Of a stretch of 64,000 nt of DNA, positions 17,711 through 27,339 are shown in pieces. Each line of letters starts with the position of its first letter. Within the stretch, counting starts at the first letter, position 1. The DNA is from Anabaena sp. 4-3 (GTDB lineage: Bacteria > Cyanobacteriota > Cyanobacteriia > Cyanobacteriales > Nostocaceae). The stretch spans positions 91,665 through 155,664 of the forward strand of contig NZ_LUHJ01000042.1 of NCBI RefSeq assembly GCF_001597745.1, read 5' to 3'. Both the position numbers and the translations under genes were made by a program. The notes under the pieces are model-generated. The model was not told the origin of the DNA, made no database searches, and was given only the letters and a program-made list of their open reading frames with translations.

Positions 17711-19930
17711 TTATCGAGTATTTGTTGATGGTGTGTTTGGTGCTGGGGATGGGCTGTCTACTGAAGAACTGTTACAGGGAGTATCAGCATCACCGGGCAA
17801 TACATCTACTTGCCAGTTTGCCAATTCCGAAGATTTGATTAAAACTGGTTTTTCTAAGATTTTCTGTGGTTGTGTGGGATTGGCACACACATCCAAAGAT
17901 ACCTGATCATCCCCGGAATCAACTGCGCTATTAGTTGTTTTCTCCACCACTTCTAAAAATGTGTCTGGTGGTAGTTTTACCTGATTTGGCAAAGTAATTT
18001 CATTTTTGGTTTTAATCACCGCACCAACGGCAAGGTTAGCAAGCGATCGCTCTTGTTGGGCTGTGCTGCTAGTTGCTGGTACAGTCGGAGTTGCAACCGG
18101 GTTAGTCGCTGGGTTTCTCCACCGCATTACCCCATATCCCAGTAATCCAGACGCAACCACTAAGAACAAAGGTACGATGACAGTTAACGGCAACTTCGTC
18201 ATGTTGCTGGTGAAGTTGGCGGGAATGACTTTTGTTTTTTGGTCGGGGTTGCCTTCTTGTAATATTTGTTGTGTGGCGTTTGCTGCTGGGGTTGCAGTTC
18301 TGATGGCGGTGCTATCTGGAATTACGACTTGAATGGCTGACTCTGGTTCCACATATCTCACTTGATAATGCACTAACGCAATGGTCACATTATCATGTCC
18401 GTTTTTGGTATTAGCAATTTCCACCAGTTGCTCGGCAACGTTGACTAATTGACTTTTCTCCGTGAGAATTGGTAAAATTTCTGTATCCCAATAATCTTCT
18501 ACACGGTCAAAATCACTTAAACCATCTGTGGTGAGGAGAAATACAGCATCTTCGTCACAGATAAATCTTTGGGCTGTAGGATGCAATGAACTGCTGGGAC
18601 TCATTCCTAAAGCTTGCACCAGAGAACCCGAACCACTTTGTTGCACCGCTTCACGATAAACGGCATAACCCAATCTCACTTCCCGTGAGGCTACATCGTC
18701 ATCCAGGGTAACTTGATAACAACCGTGATGGGTAATCCAGTAAGCGCGACTGTCGCCTACATGGGTAATATAGATTTCGTGGGCAATCGGCAACGCCATG
18801 ACTAGGGTTGTACCCATGCGTTTGCGCCCGTGACGATTTTCGCTATCGTTACGCTGACTGATTTTGTCATTGACGCTGGCTACAGCCATTTCTAAATCTG
18901 CTAGCAGCAGTGAAGGTTCTATATGATCAGAGGGTACTTTGGTTAGTTGCTGTACCTGCTGCTGAATAGTTTCAATGGCTAAGTTGGAGGCGACATTTCC
19001 CCCCTCATGTCCACCTATGCCATCACAAACTATCGCTAAAACTGTGGGTTGCGGTGGTTTGCTCAAGATGGTATCACTAGGCGGATAACAGGCATCTTCG
19101 TTACGTTCCCGCCTGGGGCCGGTGTCAGTTTTTGTAATAATTTGAATGGTAGGTGTTTGAAATTTGGCTAACTCTGCCAACCCTCGGTCTAAAAATGCTA
19201 TTAATAGTTCTGGAGAGTTGATTTCACCTTCAATCAATAAATTACTAATTTGGTCAACAAATGGCGCGATCGCTGGTTTGGCATAGCGGCGTAGTTGCTG
19301 CCAAAATTCTCCTAATTTTGGTAACTCTGGTGCTGAGTGCGAGTCACAACTCAATTCTAATAACCTGACTAATGGCCCTTCTACCCGCAATAACTCCGGC
19401 TCCAGTAAGCTAGAGACAACGCCTTCGCTTTTTAAAGGTTGCCAAAGATGAGCAATTTGCCATAACCAATTGAGTTGGCGCATGGAATTGGCATTGCTCC
19501 AAGCCTCGGTTAAGCTGCTATAAAGATATACTTCTTGGGCTAAACTGTCTGTGAATAGGGGCGGTTTTTCTAATAGCAAAATTTCCCGGCGGATGCGTCC
19601 TTCTTGTATAGGTAAAACTCCATACACCTGCGGGATGTGTAAGCGATAGGGAATCAGTCTCAGATAAGGTTTGATGGGTTGGATGTTGTCTATTTCTGGG
19701 GCTTGGGGTAATAACCCAGGTTTTGTATCGAAGACAACGGATTGATTGATGATCAAATAGCGATCGGCTAATATTTCTCCAGGGCTGCCTACGCCTAAAC
19801 CATCTCCTACCACCCATAAATAACGTTTAGGTAAGGGTGTGGAGCATCGCTGGCAAAACTTGTGCGTCAGGGGGTTTGCCGCCTGACAAAGTTCATTAGG
19901 GCAGTAGAGCGTTGCCGCATCATTTGTCAT
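17711..19930 (-). CDS. PP2C-family Ser/Thr phosphatase with zinc ribbon and degenerate kinase-like region
   Basis: About 739 residues from the ATG at 19930 (an upstream TTG at 19984 would add 18). Order from the N-terminus: a zinc ribbon (CPNELC, then CQRC), a region of about 200 residues that resembles a decayed kinase (GEILADRYLI, then QLNWLWQIAHLWQPLKSEGV) but lacks the Lys, HRD and DFG motifs, and a PP2C domain with RRERNEDAC, CDGIGGHEGG, HVGDSRAYW, TTDGLSDF and NGHDNVTIAL, so the metal-binding Asp residues are intact. Then one membrane helix (LTVIVPLFLVVASGLLGYGV) and a Pro/Ser/Thr-rich C-terminal part. It likely dephosphorylates proteins bound by the neighbouring FHA proteins. Confidence 0.88.
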   Translation of the reverse strand: MTNDAATLYCPNELCQAANPLTHKFCQRCSTPLPKRYLWVVGDGLGVGSPGEILADRYLIINQSVVFDTKPGLLPQAPEIDNIQPIKPYLRLIPYRLHIPQVYGVLPIQEGRIRREILLLEKPPLFTDSLAQEVYLYSSLTEAWSNANSMRQLNWLWQIAHLWQPLKSEGVVSSLLEPELLRVEGPLVRLLELSCDSHSAPELPKLGEFWQQLRRYAKPAIAPFVDQISNLLIEGEINSPELLIAFLDRGLAELAKFQTPTIQIITKTDTGPRRERNEDACYPPSDTILSKPPQPTVLAIVCDGIGGHEGGNVASNLAIETIQQQVQQLTKVPSDHIEPSLLLADLEMAVASVNDKISQRNDSENRHGRKRMGTTLVMALPIAHEIYITHVGDSRAYWITHHGCYQVTLDDDVASREVRLGYAVYREAVQQSGSGSLVQALGMSPSSSLHPTAQRFICDEDAVFLLTTDGLSDFDRVEDYWDTEILPILTEKSQLVNVAEQLVEIANTKNGHDNVTIALVHYQVRYVEPESAIQVVIPDSTAIRTATPAANATQQILQEGNPDQKTKVIPANFTSNMTKLPLTVIVPLFLVVASGLLGYGVMRWRNPATNPVATPTVPATSSTAQQERSLANLAVGAVIKTKNEITLPNQVKLPPDTFLEVVEKTTNSAVDSGDDQVSLDVCANPTQPQKILEKPVLIKSSELANWQVDVLPGDADTPCNSSSVDSPSPAPNTPSTNTR

Positions 19931-20743
19931 AGTGTTCGCACCGATCAGCGATTGGCATTTTTTTAACAGCACTGGTAGCGGCAATTTTAACCGCTTATTT
20001 TCCTGAAATTTTCAGTATCTCAGGTGTAATGATGATTTTAGCTGGCAGATACCAGAACATACTTATTACCTAATTTACAGTCTTATACAAATAACATACT
20101 CCTTTGTCAAACTTCCAGCCTGATCATAGCTTCTCTGCGGCTGTGACTTTCTATTATTCCAGCAACTAACTTCCACCCTGTCACCCTCTTTGTTGCCTTT
20201 GCTGTTACTATGTCACTACTGCCTGAGTCCGCCATTGAGAAAAACAGATATTTTTCTAGTTTATAATTTGCTGCTCTGCTCAGAACTTTAATTAAGAATT
20301 AAGATAGCTCAACCAACTTTTTCTCACTTCAGAATCCTCATGTCAGGCTGCCTAATACGCATCTGGTATGATGAAATTAATTAAACAAGTTTTCTCAAGG
20401 TCAGTAATCTTTCACTTCACCACAATATTCTCCAGCCAAAGAAAATTCATGTAAATTTTTGCTAAATTTGCTGATTGTGATCGTATTATTGCGATTTTTT
20501 GAGAAATTTTTTGTATCAAAATCTACTATTAATTGGAGGCGATGATGAGGTCTTTGGGAATCAGTAAACCAAATCAATCATGATATCCATGAACAGGTGG
20601 GGATTGACGCATCAGCAACAGCGCGAAGAAACTAGAGGCTTGACTAGCCCCTAGCCCCACCTCTTGTGGGTGACAGTTCTGGTTGCGCTGATCTTGGCTG
20701 AAGAATTCTTTGAGATCAGGCAATTGTGGAAAGTCAGGGACTG
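19931..20743. other. Long gene-free spacer
   Basis: About 810 bases upstream of the PP2C gene and downstream of the 116-residue gene. I see A/T-rich sequence, a short hairpin CCCACCTCTTGTGGG (20656-20670), and a weak long-range stem ATCAGC (20611) with GCGCTGAT (20685) enclosing it. No gene or strong promoter pattern is recognised. Confidence 0.5.
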
Positions 20744-21094
20744 CTATTCGACTGCCACTTGGGGCAGACCCATACTATAGTTAGTGACGCGTGCAGACAG
20801 ATTGTAGCTGATTTCACCTGATTGCAGGAGCGATCGCAAATAATGTTCTAAATCAGAGCCAATCCGGCGTAAGTTGTAGTCTGTGAGGTCTGCACCACTG
20901 GAGGCTTCGACCAGTTCATCAAACTGGCGATAAACCTTTTGTAAAGCATCTTCATTCCAGTTAAATTCGTTATCTGGATCAACATCCAGCGTTAAAACTT
21001 GATTACTGGGAACCAGTTCGCCTTCCTGGTCGATTTCTGCTGCAAAAATGCGAATATGCCGGGTTGTAGACTTAAGCAGCATCGAGTTTTCCAT
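20744..21094 (-). CDS. Conserved cyanobacterial protein, function unknown
   Basis: A 116-residue acidic soluble protein, begun at ATG 21094. A likely beta-strand start ([12 protein letters not shown]) is followed by an Asp/Glu-rich loop ([20 protein letters not shown]) and a helical part ([20 protein letters not shown]). No known catalytic motif. The compact composition and good start support a real gene. Upstream is a gene-free stretch of 749 bases shared with the divergent small gene at 21844, so both may have long leaders. Confidence 0.7.
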   Translation of the reverse strand: MENSMLLKSTTRHIRIFAAEIDQEGELVPSNQVLTLDVDPDNEFNWNEDALQKVYRQFDELVEASSGADLTDYNLRRIGSDLEHYLRSLLQSGEISYNLSARVTNYSMGLPQVAVE

Positions 21095-21843
21095 AGCAGG
21101 ATGTGAGATTTGGGTTGATTATACTGAAATCATTTTAACTGAATCACCAGTAAAGATGAATTGGCCTGGCAAAGCCAGCCAGAGCCTTCTAAACTTACAG
21201 GTAGATTCTGTATGTTTGTCATGAAAGTCTGACGGGAGGGAGTTCCCCAACCTCCCCTGTTTACCCTACTTTCTTCAGTAAGGGTAGAAACCATTCCTGA
21301 CCTTCAGGTTAATTTAGCTTTGAGACTATGCTATTGTTGAAAACCAAGTTTTGATTTTTGATAAATTTGTTCATCAAAATTGCCACAATTTTATGATAAA
21401 AAAACGTACATCAAGTAAATTTACGTAATTAGCCACCAAATGAGTCTAGCTGTAATCAATGCCCACAAAAACAGCAGATTTGCTTACGTGTAATTACGAT
21501 AATTTGAGTAAAAACTCAAACTATTATTGACGGAAAAATAAAGTTGATGTAAAAACCTTTAAAAAGTTTGAACAAGTTCTTACAGAAACTTTATTGTATC
21601 GAATCTCAAAAACTGAATAATAGTTATGGCTTGCCTGAATCTGATCTGGCAAAGGAAGATTACACTACAGCAAAGTAAAAGTCTATCTAAATCAACACAG
21701 GAGAGTGCAATGGAATATAAATGCTATCACGGGAAAAAACACTATTAATTCAAACAGAGTAAATTCAAAAAAAATATAAAGAATTTGTGCAAGGGATTAG
21801 CTCCTCACCCTCATGACCACCAAGTAAAGGAACCGTCAGAATT
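21095..21843. other. Long divergent spacer upstream of the 93-residue gene
   Basis: A 749-base A/T-rich divergent region between two small genes. It contains a GGGAGGGAGTTCC stretch (21235), several TACGTAATTA-like motifs (21415-21500) and A-tracts. No exact GTAN8TAC site was found. AAGGA lies 13 bases before the ATG at 21844. It probably holds promoters for both flanking genes. Confidence 0.5.
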
Positions 21844-22125
21844 ATGAACTCGAAAGCATTACCACGTCAGATAAATAATCTCGAAGTAGGTGTTTATGAG
21901 TGCGAAATAAATCTTAAATTTCGGTTAATTGAGGAAAAGAGTTTGCTAGGCGATCGCGAGCAACTGTTGCAAGTGCTACTAGATGCCCTGACAGAAGGTT
22001 CAGATGATTTCTTAGAAATGCTACAAGCATCTGTAAAAGCCCAGGAAATCACAGAATTTAAAGCCTCGCCCCAAATGCGCCGCCAACTGATGCGTTTACG
22101 TAATGCGGTTGATAATAATCAATAG
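21844..22125 (+). CDS. Small conserved protein, possibly a heterocyst-related regulator
   Basis: A 93-residue protein: MNSKALPRQINNLEVGVYEC, a strand-helix core (LLGDREQLLQVLLDALTEG) and a basic C-terminal segment (SPQMRRQLMRLRN). From memory it resembles a small family of heterocystous cyanobacteria that databases label as heterocyst-differentiation regulators; I cannot verify that here. No DNA-binding fold is obvious. It has a ribosome site (AAGGA) and stands alone after a 749-base spacer, which suggests complex regulation. Confidence 0.65.
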   Translation: MNSKALPRQINNLEVGVYECEINLKFRLIEEKSLLGDREQLLQVLLDALTEGSDDFLEMLQASVKAQEITEFKASPQMRRQLMRLRNAVDNNQ

Positions 22126-22566
22126 CTAACAATCAAGCTGTAATCAGCAGTAAGCTTGTATAACCTTATGCTTACATACAAGCTGTTAACCTACTCAGAA
22201 ATAAGCTAAATCAAGCATCTACAGTGGTCTTCACTCTTTTCACTACTTAACCTAAATGAGTGTCTACTAATGCAAATCTGCCTGGCTTTTAGGGTGTATC
22301 ACAGTTTCTGCTCTTTCGTAGCCTACAGGTAATATCGTTAACCAGGGTTTTACTTTCATTTGCAGGTATTAATTTAGTCAGCATCACCGCCAATCAACCA
22401 CAATCTGTAATACTTGCGACATCATTAATTGATGATCAATTCCTCCGATTTTTCAGCCATTGATTTGTTAATTACATTCATTTATGGGCAAGGTTGGACT
22501 CATATCTAACCATACTGCTGCCATAGGTATTTTTGCCGAAATCATAGAAAATAATGGGAACGTGAA

Positions 22567-22592
22567 AACCCCTGGCTCAAAGGCTAGGGGTT
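22567..22592 (-). terminator. Hairpin terminator downstream of the response regulator
   Basis: AACCCCT and AGGGGTT arms (seven pairs) enclose a 12-base loop, followed on the minus strand by TTTTC. It lies 14 bases past the stop of the regulator at 22606. The rest of the gap 22126-22605 shows no recognisable gene. Confidence 0.7.
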
Positions 22593-22605
22593 AACGGTGA
22601 GAGTG

Positions 22606-23301
22606 TCAATGAGCTAGACCATGTTCTAAGGCGAAACGAACTAACTCGGTACGACTATTAGTACCGGTTTTACTAAATAAACGACTGACATATTTTTCGA
22701 CATTTCGCACACTGGTTTCTAAGCGACGGGCGATTTCTTTATTCATTAGCCCTTCGGCTACCAAGTTTAAAACACTTTGTTCTCTGGGGGTCAAATCGAT
22801 TTTAAAAGGGGCTGGGGATTGAGAAATCGCATTTCTTTGGGTTAATAAAGCCTTAATTTGAGCAATTTGACTGGCTAATTCGGCAATATCAGGTGTTTCG
22901 CCGGCTTCAAGTGCAACTGAAGCCTTGGCGGTGCGCCTAGCCAATAAGTTTTCTACTATTGCCACTAACTCATCAGGATCGAAGGGCTTGGGGAGATAAG
23001 CATCAACACCAGCTTGATAACCTTGAATGCGATCGCTCGTCATGCCTTTAGCTGTCAAGAATACTACAGGTAGCGATTGAAAGCGGGGGTCATCTCGCAA
23101 TTGTTTGAGAAACTGATAACCATCCACTTGGGGCATCATGATGTCAGAAATTACTAGGTCGGGTGTATTGTGTTGCATTAAATCCCAACCTTCACGGGCG
23201 TTACTGGCAACTTGAACAACAAAGCCGCTTTCTTGCAAATAGTCTTTGACGGCTTCACGTAATCCGGGTTCATCATCTACCAGTAACAGTTGTGCTGACA
23301 T
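22606..23301 (-). CDS. rre1: NarL/LuxR-type response regulator, Rre1-like
   Basis: A 231-residue two-domain regulator. The receiver (about 1-120) has acidic residues in LLVDDEPGL, the phosphoacceptor Asp in VISDIMMPQVDGY, Thr in FLTAKG and Lys in LPKPFDP. The C-terminal LuxR helix-turn-helix (about 165-231) has LTPREQSVLNLVAEGLMNKE and VRNVEKYVSRLFSKTG. The match to the cyanobacterial/chloroplast Ycf29 family is good; in Synechocystis the member Rre1 (partner Hik34 or Hik2) controls heat, salt and osmotic stress genes. No kinase gene is adjacent, which is usual for this family. Confidence 0.78.
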   Translation of the reverse strand: MSAQLLLVDDEPGLREAVKDYLQESGFVVQVASNAREGWDLMQHNTPDLVISDIMMPQVDGYQFLKQLRDDPRFQSLPVVFLTAKGMTSDRIQGYQAGVDAYLPKPFDPDELVAIVENLLARRTAKASVALEAGETPDIAELASQIAQIKALLTQRNAISQSPAPFKIDLTPREQSVLNLVAEGLMNKEIARRLETSVRNVEKYVSRLFSKTGTNSRTELVRFALEHGLAH

Positions 23302-23357
23302 TGAACATTTCCTTATGGTCTACCTATTTCCAATGTAGCGAATCCTGAATTGAAAAT

Positions 23358-24335
23358 TCAAACTTTCTCTAACCACTCGATTGTCTTGGCTTGTTCAGAT
23401 AATTTTGCATTTCGTTGTCCAGCTGCACGCGCCTTAGCTGTGAACAGACTAATGGGAGTATTTAATAAATCTATCAATGAAGTTTGACCGGCGATCGCCT
23501 TGACACTATCCCGTGGTAATTCTTTCAATAACCAACGTAATAAACGGTAGCTGATATCTGGAAGTTTCATCTCTGGCATTAACGCTACACCATGTAATTC
23601 GTGTAAATAGCGATTTGAGCGTCCATAGCGTCGCCATTGACTGGCTAATTCTCTCAGTGTAGTGCGGTGGTGGTGCTGAACGATCGCCTCTGGGGCAAAT
23701 TCTAAACGTCCAATATTTTTTTGTAGAATCCGCCAGCAAATATCTGCATCACCGCCAGTAGTCAGATAGGGACGAAATAAACCGACTGTTGCTAATGCAG
23801 TGCGACGAATTGCTAAATTAGCAGTTTGACCGTAGGGACAAAAGGGATGGGCTAGGGTATGCTTTTGAGATAAAGTTTCTTGACGCTCTGCGTGTTGTTC
23901 TAGGAGCGTATGACCGGGTAGTGCGGTGATTTCTCCGGCCACAATCACCACATCTGGAGCAATAAACGGCTGAATTAATGATGTGAGCCATTGGGGTTGG
24001 GGACGACAATCAGCGTCTGTAAACGCCAAAATCTCACCCACAGCCGCACGGATACCAGTATTACGGGCTGCATAAGAGCTTTGAATGTGGTTTTCGCTGA
24101 AGGGGCGAATGGTAATTGGGGAATTAGCGGCAGATGTTTTGAGATAGTCAAGGGTGCGATCGCTACTGTTATTATCTACCAGCAGGTATTCTACCCTATC
24201 TTTTGGGTAGGTTTGAGACACCAGACAGTTAATTAACTCTGGTAAATCTGCCGCACCATTATAAATAGGAACAACCACCGATACCATTGGCAAGAAATTG
24301 CTGGCGGTGGTTGTATCAATTTCCTGATAGTTCAT
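23358..24335 (-). CDS. Family 2 glycosyltransferase
   Basis: A 325-residue GT-A fold enzyme: VSVVVPIYNGAADLPELINC (about 18), LLVDNNSSDRTLDYL, the metal/nucleotide-sugar DAD motif in ILAFTDADCRPQ (about 110) and an acceptor-side GGDADICWRILQ (about 195). No membrane helix is visible, so it is cytoplasmic or peripheral. It likely adds a sugar to a polysaccharide or lipid; donor and acceptor are unknown. The C-terminal part contains a basic helical region (AKARAAGQRNAKLSEQAKT). It starts 57 bases upstream of the rre1-like gene in the same direction, so co-transcription is possible. Confidence 0.85.
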   Translation of the reverse strand: MNYQEIDTTTASNFLPMVSVVVPIYNGAADLPELINCLVSQTYPKDRVEYLLVDNNSSDRTLDYLKTSAANSPITIRPFSENHIQSSYAARNTGIRAAVGEILAFTDADCRPQPQWLTSLIQPFIAPDVVIVAGEITALPGHTLLEQHAERQETLSQKHTLAHPFCPYGQTANLAIRRTALATVGLFRPYLTTGGDADICWRILQKNIGRLEFAPEAIVQHHHRTTLRELASQWRRYGRSNRYLHELHGVALMPEMKLPDISYRLLRWLLKELPRDSVKAIAGQTSLIDLLNTPISLFTAKARAAGQRNAKLSEQAKTIEWLEKV

Positions 24336-24360
24336 AGTGCCTGTGATTGTGGAGCAAAGG

Positions 24361-24425
24361 GAAGGGTGCAGGGGTGCAGGGGTGCAGAGGGGAAAAATCC
24401 CGTACCCAGTACCCAGTCCCTAGTA
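24361..24425 (+). repeat. Short tandem repeats (AGGGGTGC and ACCCAGT units)
   Basis: Three consecutive GGTGCAGG-type units at 24364-24390 are followed by CCCAGTACCCAGTCCC. This is STRR-like sequence in the spacer upstream of the glycosyltransferase and downstream of the Ctp protease. Confidence 0.7.
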
Positions 24426-24513
24426 TTCCCATCCACAATCAGATATTAGTCAAGTCAGGCTGGTAATAACTGAGAATACTGATATTGGAACACCTGATCA
24501 CAAAATTTAACTT

Positions 24514-25851
24514 TTAAAATTTCCAGTCGTTGATACCAACACTCAAGGATTGAGAGGGCTGATTGAATGGAGGTTGGGCAAAGTTGTTATTAGATAAAAC
24601 AGCGATCGCCCGACTATATTGAGGATCATTCTGAGTACCAATCAGACTGGGATTAGTTGCTAACTGACGCTCTTGGGCTTCTGTTAACTCTAATTTAATA
24701 TCTGGGATAATTCCCTTTTTATTGATATCTGTGCCATTGGGGGTGTAATAGTGAGCAATAGTCACCGCCAAGCCAGAACCATCTGAGAGTTCATGCACTG
24801 ACTGTACCAAAGCTTTGCCAAAGGTTTGAGAGCCGATGACTACTGCTCGCTTATTATCCTTAAGCGCACCTGTGAGAATTTCACTAGCACTCGCTGAATT
24901 ACCATCTACCAAGATTGCTAAAGGCAGTTTTGTCAAAGCGGTGCGATTAGCTCTAGTATTTTCGTTGACTCCCTTACGATTCACTGTGCGGACAATCCTA
25001 CCGTCATCTAACCACATCCGAGCAATTTCAATACTCGCCTGTAATAAACCGCCAGGATTACCACGTAAATCTAAAACGAAGGCATCTACTTTTTTCCCGT
25101 TCAAATCCCGGATAGCTCGGCGCATTTGATCTGCGGCGTGCGCGCTAAACTCACGCAAACGAATGTAACCAATGCGACGATTTCCTTCTTGTTTGACTGT
25201 CGCACTGACTGTTGGCACTTCAATATTTGCCCTTGTCAGTTGCACATCAAAGCTACTACTTCCTTTACGTCCTAACCGAAGTGTAATGTTACTACCTGCC
25301 TTGCCGCGAATTAATTTGGAGGCATCATCTATTTTCATTTGCTGAGTAGATTTGCCATCAATAGCCAAAATTTCATCGCCTGCTTTAATTCCCGCCTTTA
25401 AAGCTGGGGAGTTTTCTATGGTTTCTACAACTGTCAAACGCTTGGTTTGTTCATTGATTTCCATGCGAATCCCAATCCCAGACACTTCCCCAGAAGTTTG
25501 ATTAGTTAAGACTTCAAACTGTTTCGGATCTAGGAAGCGTGTATATGGGTCATTTAACTGTTGTAGAGCTTCACGAATCGCTACATAAGCCTCTTCTTTA
25601 GATGAATATTCTTTACTTAATAGGCTTTGCCTTATTGCTAGCCAATCTTTTTGATTAAAGTTGCCGTCAACATATTCACTATTTACTATTTGCCACACTT
25701 GGTCAACTAATGCTTTAGGACTGTCTTGTAAGGCAGCGTGAACACTACGAGTCCAAGCAGAGCCAAATACAGAGACAGAGGCAGTTGTGGCGATCGCTCC
25801 TCCAATTAGGGCTACTTGCAGGGGCGAGTGAAGTTTCGCAGATTGGTTCAT
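24514..25851 (-). CDS. Carboxyl-terminal processing protease (S41, Ctp)
   Basis: About 445 residues from the ATG at 25851; a TTG at 25893 would add 14 and is less likely. A hydrophobic N-terminal segment (LQVALIGGAIATTASVSVFG) should act as signal or anchor. A PDZ domain (about 110-200) contains VVETIENSPALKAGIKAGDE. The catalytic Ser is in LVDGNSASASEILTGAL and the Lys in SQTFGKALVQ, the S41A dyad. Cyanobacteria have CtpA (D1 maturation), CtpB and CtpC; I cannot assign which. It acts in the lumen or periplasm. It is a single gene on the strand facing the YdcF-like gene. Confidence 0.9.
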   Translation of the reverse strand: MNQSAKLHSPLQVALIGGAIATTASVSVFGSAWTRSVHAALQDSPKALVDQVWQIVNSEYVDGNFNQKDWLAIRQSLLSKEYSSKEEAYVAIREALQQLNDPYTRFLDPKQFEVLTNQTSGEVSGIGIRMEINEQTKRLTVVETIENSPALKAGIKAGDEILAIDGKSTQQMKIDDASKLIRGKAGSNITLRLGRKGSSSFDVQLTRANIEVPTVSATVKQEGNRRIGYIRLREFSAHAADQMRRAIRDLNGKKVDAFVLDLRGNPGGLLQASIEIARMWLDDGRIVRTVNRKGVNENTRANRTALTKLPLAILVDGNSASASEILTGALKDNKRAVVIGSQTFGKALVQSVHELSDGSGLAVTIAHYYTPNGTDINKKGIIPDIKLELTEAQERQLATNPSLIGTQNDPQYSRAIAVLSNNNFAQPPFNQPSQSLSVGINDWKF

Positions 25852-26175
25852 GTATATCAGCAGGGATTTACGATGTTGTTGACAGTTTAGCAATCAGGCT
25901 TTTGAGAAATTCTTAAGTTTTTATACTCATTTTTTTAGCTAGGCTTCTTTCATCATCTTACCCTTTCAATTATGCTAAAATTTTGCATTAATTTATCAAA
26001 CAAACCGTATCTGGATTTGCTAATTCTTTGTTAGTCTAATCTAACACTGTGACAATAGTGTGACAGTTGTGCAACTGTCTTATTTCCTCCATATATTAAT
26101 TCTATAAGATAGCATTTCGTTGGCTCAAGTGTGGGTCTTTCGTTACTGCAATCAGCAGGTTTTTTGTCTTATGTT

Positions 26176-26874
26176 ATGAGACGTAAATTTACCAAAAATT
26201 TATCAATTAAACCTGGTAGCAAATGCCGCAAACCGTTGCAGTTGTTACAAAAATCAGCTTGGGTTTTATGCCTATTGTTGGCAAGTTGGTTAATTGTCAC
26301 CACTATAAACCTAGTTGTCGCCTCTTCCCAGCCAGTGGATGCCTTTTTTGTCCTGGGTGGCAGTATTCGCCGTGAAATTTATATTGCCCAAACAGCCAAA
26401 GAAAATCCACAAATCCCTATTTTAATTTCTCAAGGTTCTCCCGACCCATGTATATGGCTAATTTTTCAACGAGAAGCAACAGATTTGCAAAACGTGTGGC
26501 TAGAAAAATGTGCTAATTCTACCTTTGGAAATTTCTATTACGGAATTCCGATTTTACGCAGATGGGGAGTACACAAAGTCAAACTGATTACTTCCCCAAC
26601 TCACTTACCTCGCGCTCAATGGATGGCGCAGATTCTCTTAGGCTCTCATGGGATTTGGGTTGAATTCGATATTGTTCAGGAAACAGGTATTCCTGGTAAT
26701 TACGAGTCTGCTTTAAAAACGGCACTAGACATAATACGTAGTTTATTATGGGCGGTTGTCAGTCAAATCATTCAACCCTCATGTACAAATGTCACCAAAC
26801 TTACTGATGTAAATATGCCAGCGTGGGAAAGTCGAGGCTTTAAATGTGAACGTCAGGGAGGTTTGGGAAGATGA
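26176..26874 (+). CDS. YdcF-like (DUF218) membrane-anchored protein
   Basis: About 232 residues from the ATG at 26176 (a GTG at 26131 would add 15). A basic N-terminus is followed by one membrane helix (SAWVLCLLLASWLIVTTINL) and a DUF218 domain with VDAFFVLGGSIRREIYIAQT, PILISQGSPDPC and KVKLITSPTHLPRAQWMAQI. E. coli relatives SanA/ElyC/YdcF act in envelope integrity, and YdcF binds SAM; function here is not known. The last residues (RQGGLGR) end just before the convergent neighbour, with only 12 bases between the stop codons. Confidence 0.78.
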   Translation: MRRKFTKNLSIKPGSKCRKPLQLLQKSAWVLCLLLASWLIVTTINLVVASSQPVDAFFVLGGSIRREIYIAQTAKENPQIPILISQGSPDPCIWLIFQREATDLQNVWLEKCANSTFGNFYYGIPILRRWGVHKVKLITSPTHLPRAQWMAQILLGSHGIWVEFDIVQETGIPGNYESALKTALDIIRSLLWAVVSQIIQPSCTNVTKLTDVNMPAWESRGFKCERQGGLGR

Positions 26875-26886
26875 ATACCTTGCGGT

Positions 26887-27312
26887 TTAATTGGGCAGGG
26901 AATATCGGGCTAAAGTTGCCTGAAGTTTCAATGTAGTTAATTGCTCTATAGCCTGGATTAATTGCTGCTGTTCTGGTGCTAACTCTAGTTGTCTCAAAGC
27001 TTGATTGAGGTTATTACCAGAATGGATTTTTTGTTGCAGTTGAGTGCGTTGGGTTGAATTTAAAACGGCTGAGATGTCTTTATTGCGGCGTTGCAGTATA
27101 GCTTGGAGTTGTTGACGCTGCAACGGAGTCAAATCCAACTTAGACAAATCAGGGTAGTGATTAACAACATTGACAACAGGGGCAATAATTGGCTGAGAGA
27201 GGAGTTGAAATCTAAAAGGTGCTGCCAAGGCAACACTCGGCATCAGTAGAACTAGGGCAAGAGTGGCAGCTATTAGGGGCAAAGATAGCCACTTTGGAAA
27301 GTTGATTGCCAT
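26887..27312 (-). CDS. Secreted Spy/CpxP-like helical protein
   Basis: A 141-residue protein with a clear signal peptide (LPLIAATLALVLLMPSVALA, cleavage near residue 30) and a Gln-rich helical mature part. The segments LTPLQRQQLQAILQRRNKDI and NSTQRTQLQQKI recall the LTxxQ repeats of periplasmic Spy/CpxP chaperone-like proteins. Such proteins bind unfolded clients in the periplasm. The family link is inferred from pattern and not from invariant residues. It is followed by the convergent YdcF-like gene. Confidence 0.65.
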   Translation of the reverse strand: MAINFPKWLSLPLIAATLALVLLMPSVALAAPFRFQLLSQPIIAPVVNVVNHYPDLSKLDLTPLQRQQLQAILQRRNKDISAVLNSTQRTQLQQKIHSGNNLNQALRQLELAPEQQQLIQAIEQLTTLKLQATLARYSLPN

Positions 27313-27339
27313 ATTTAGCAGTTTCCAGGGGGAGATGAG

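Noticed and set aside
20581..20710. Candidate small RNA gene with long-range stem
   Set aside because: Only a short hairpin and a weak outer stem; no promoter or terminator that I could support.
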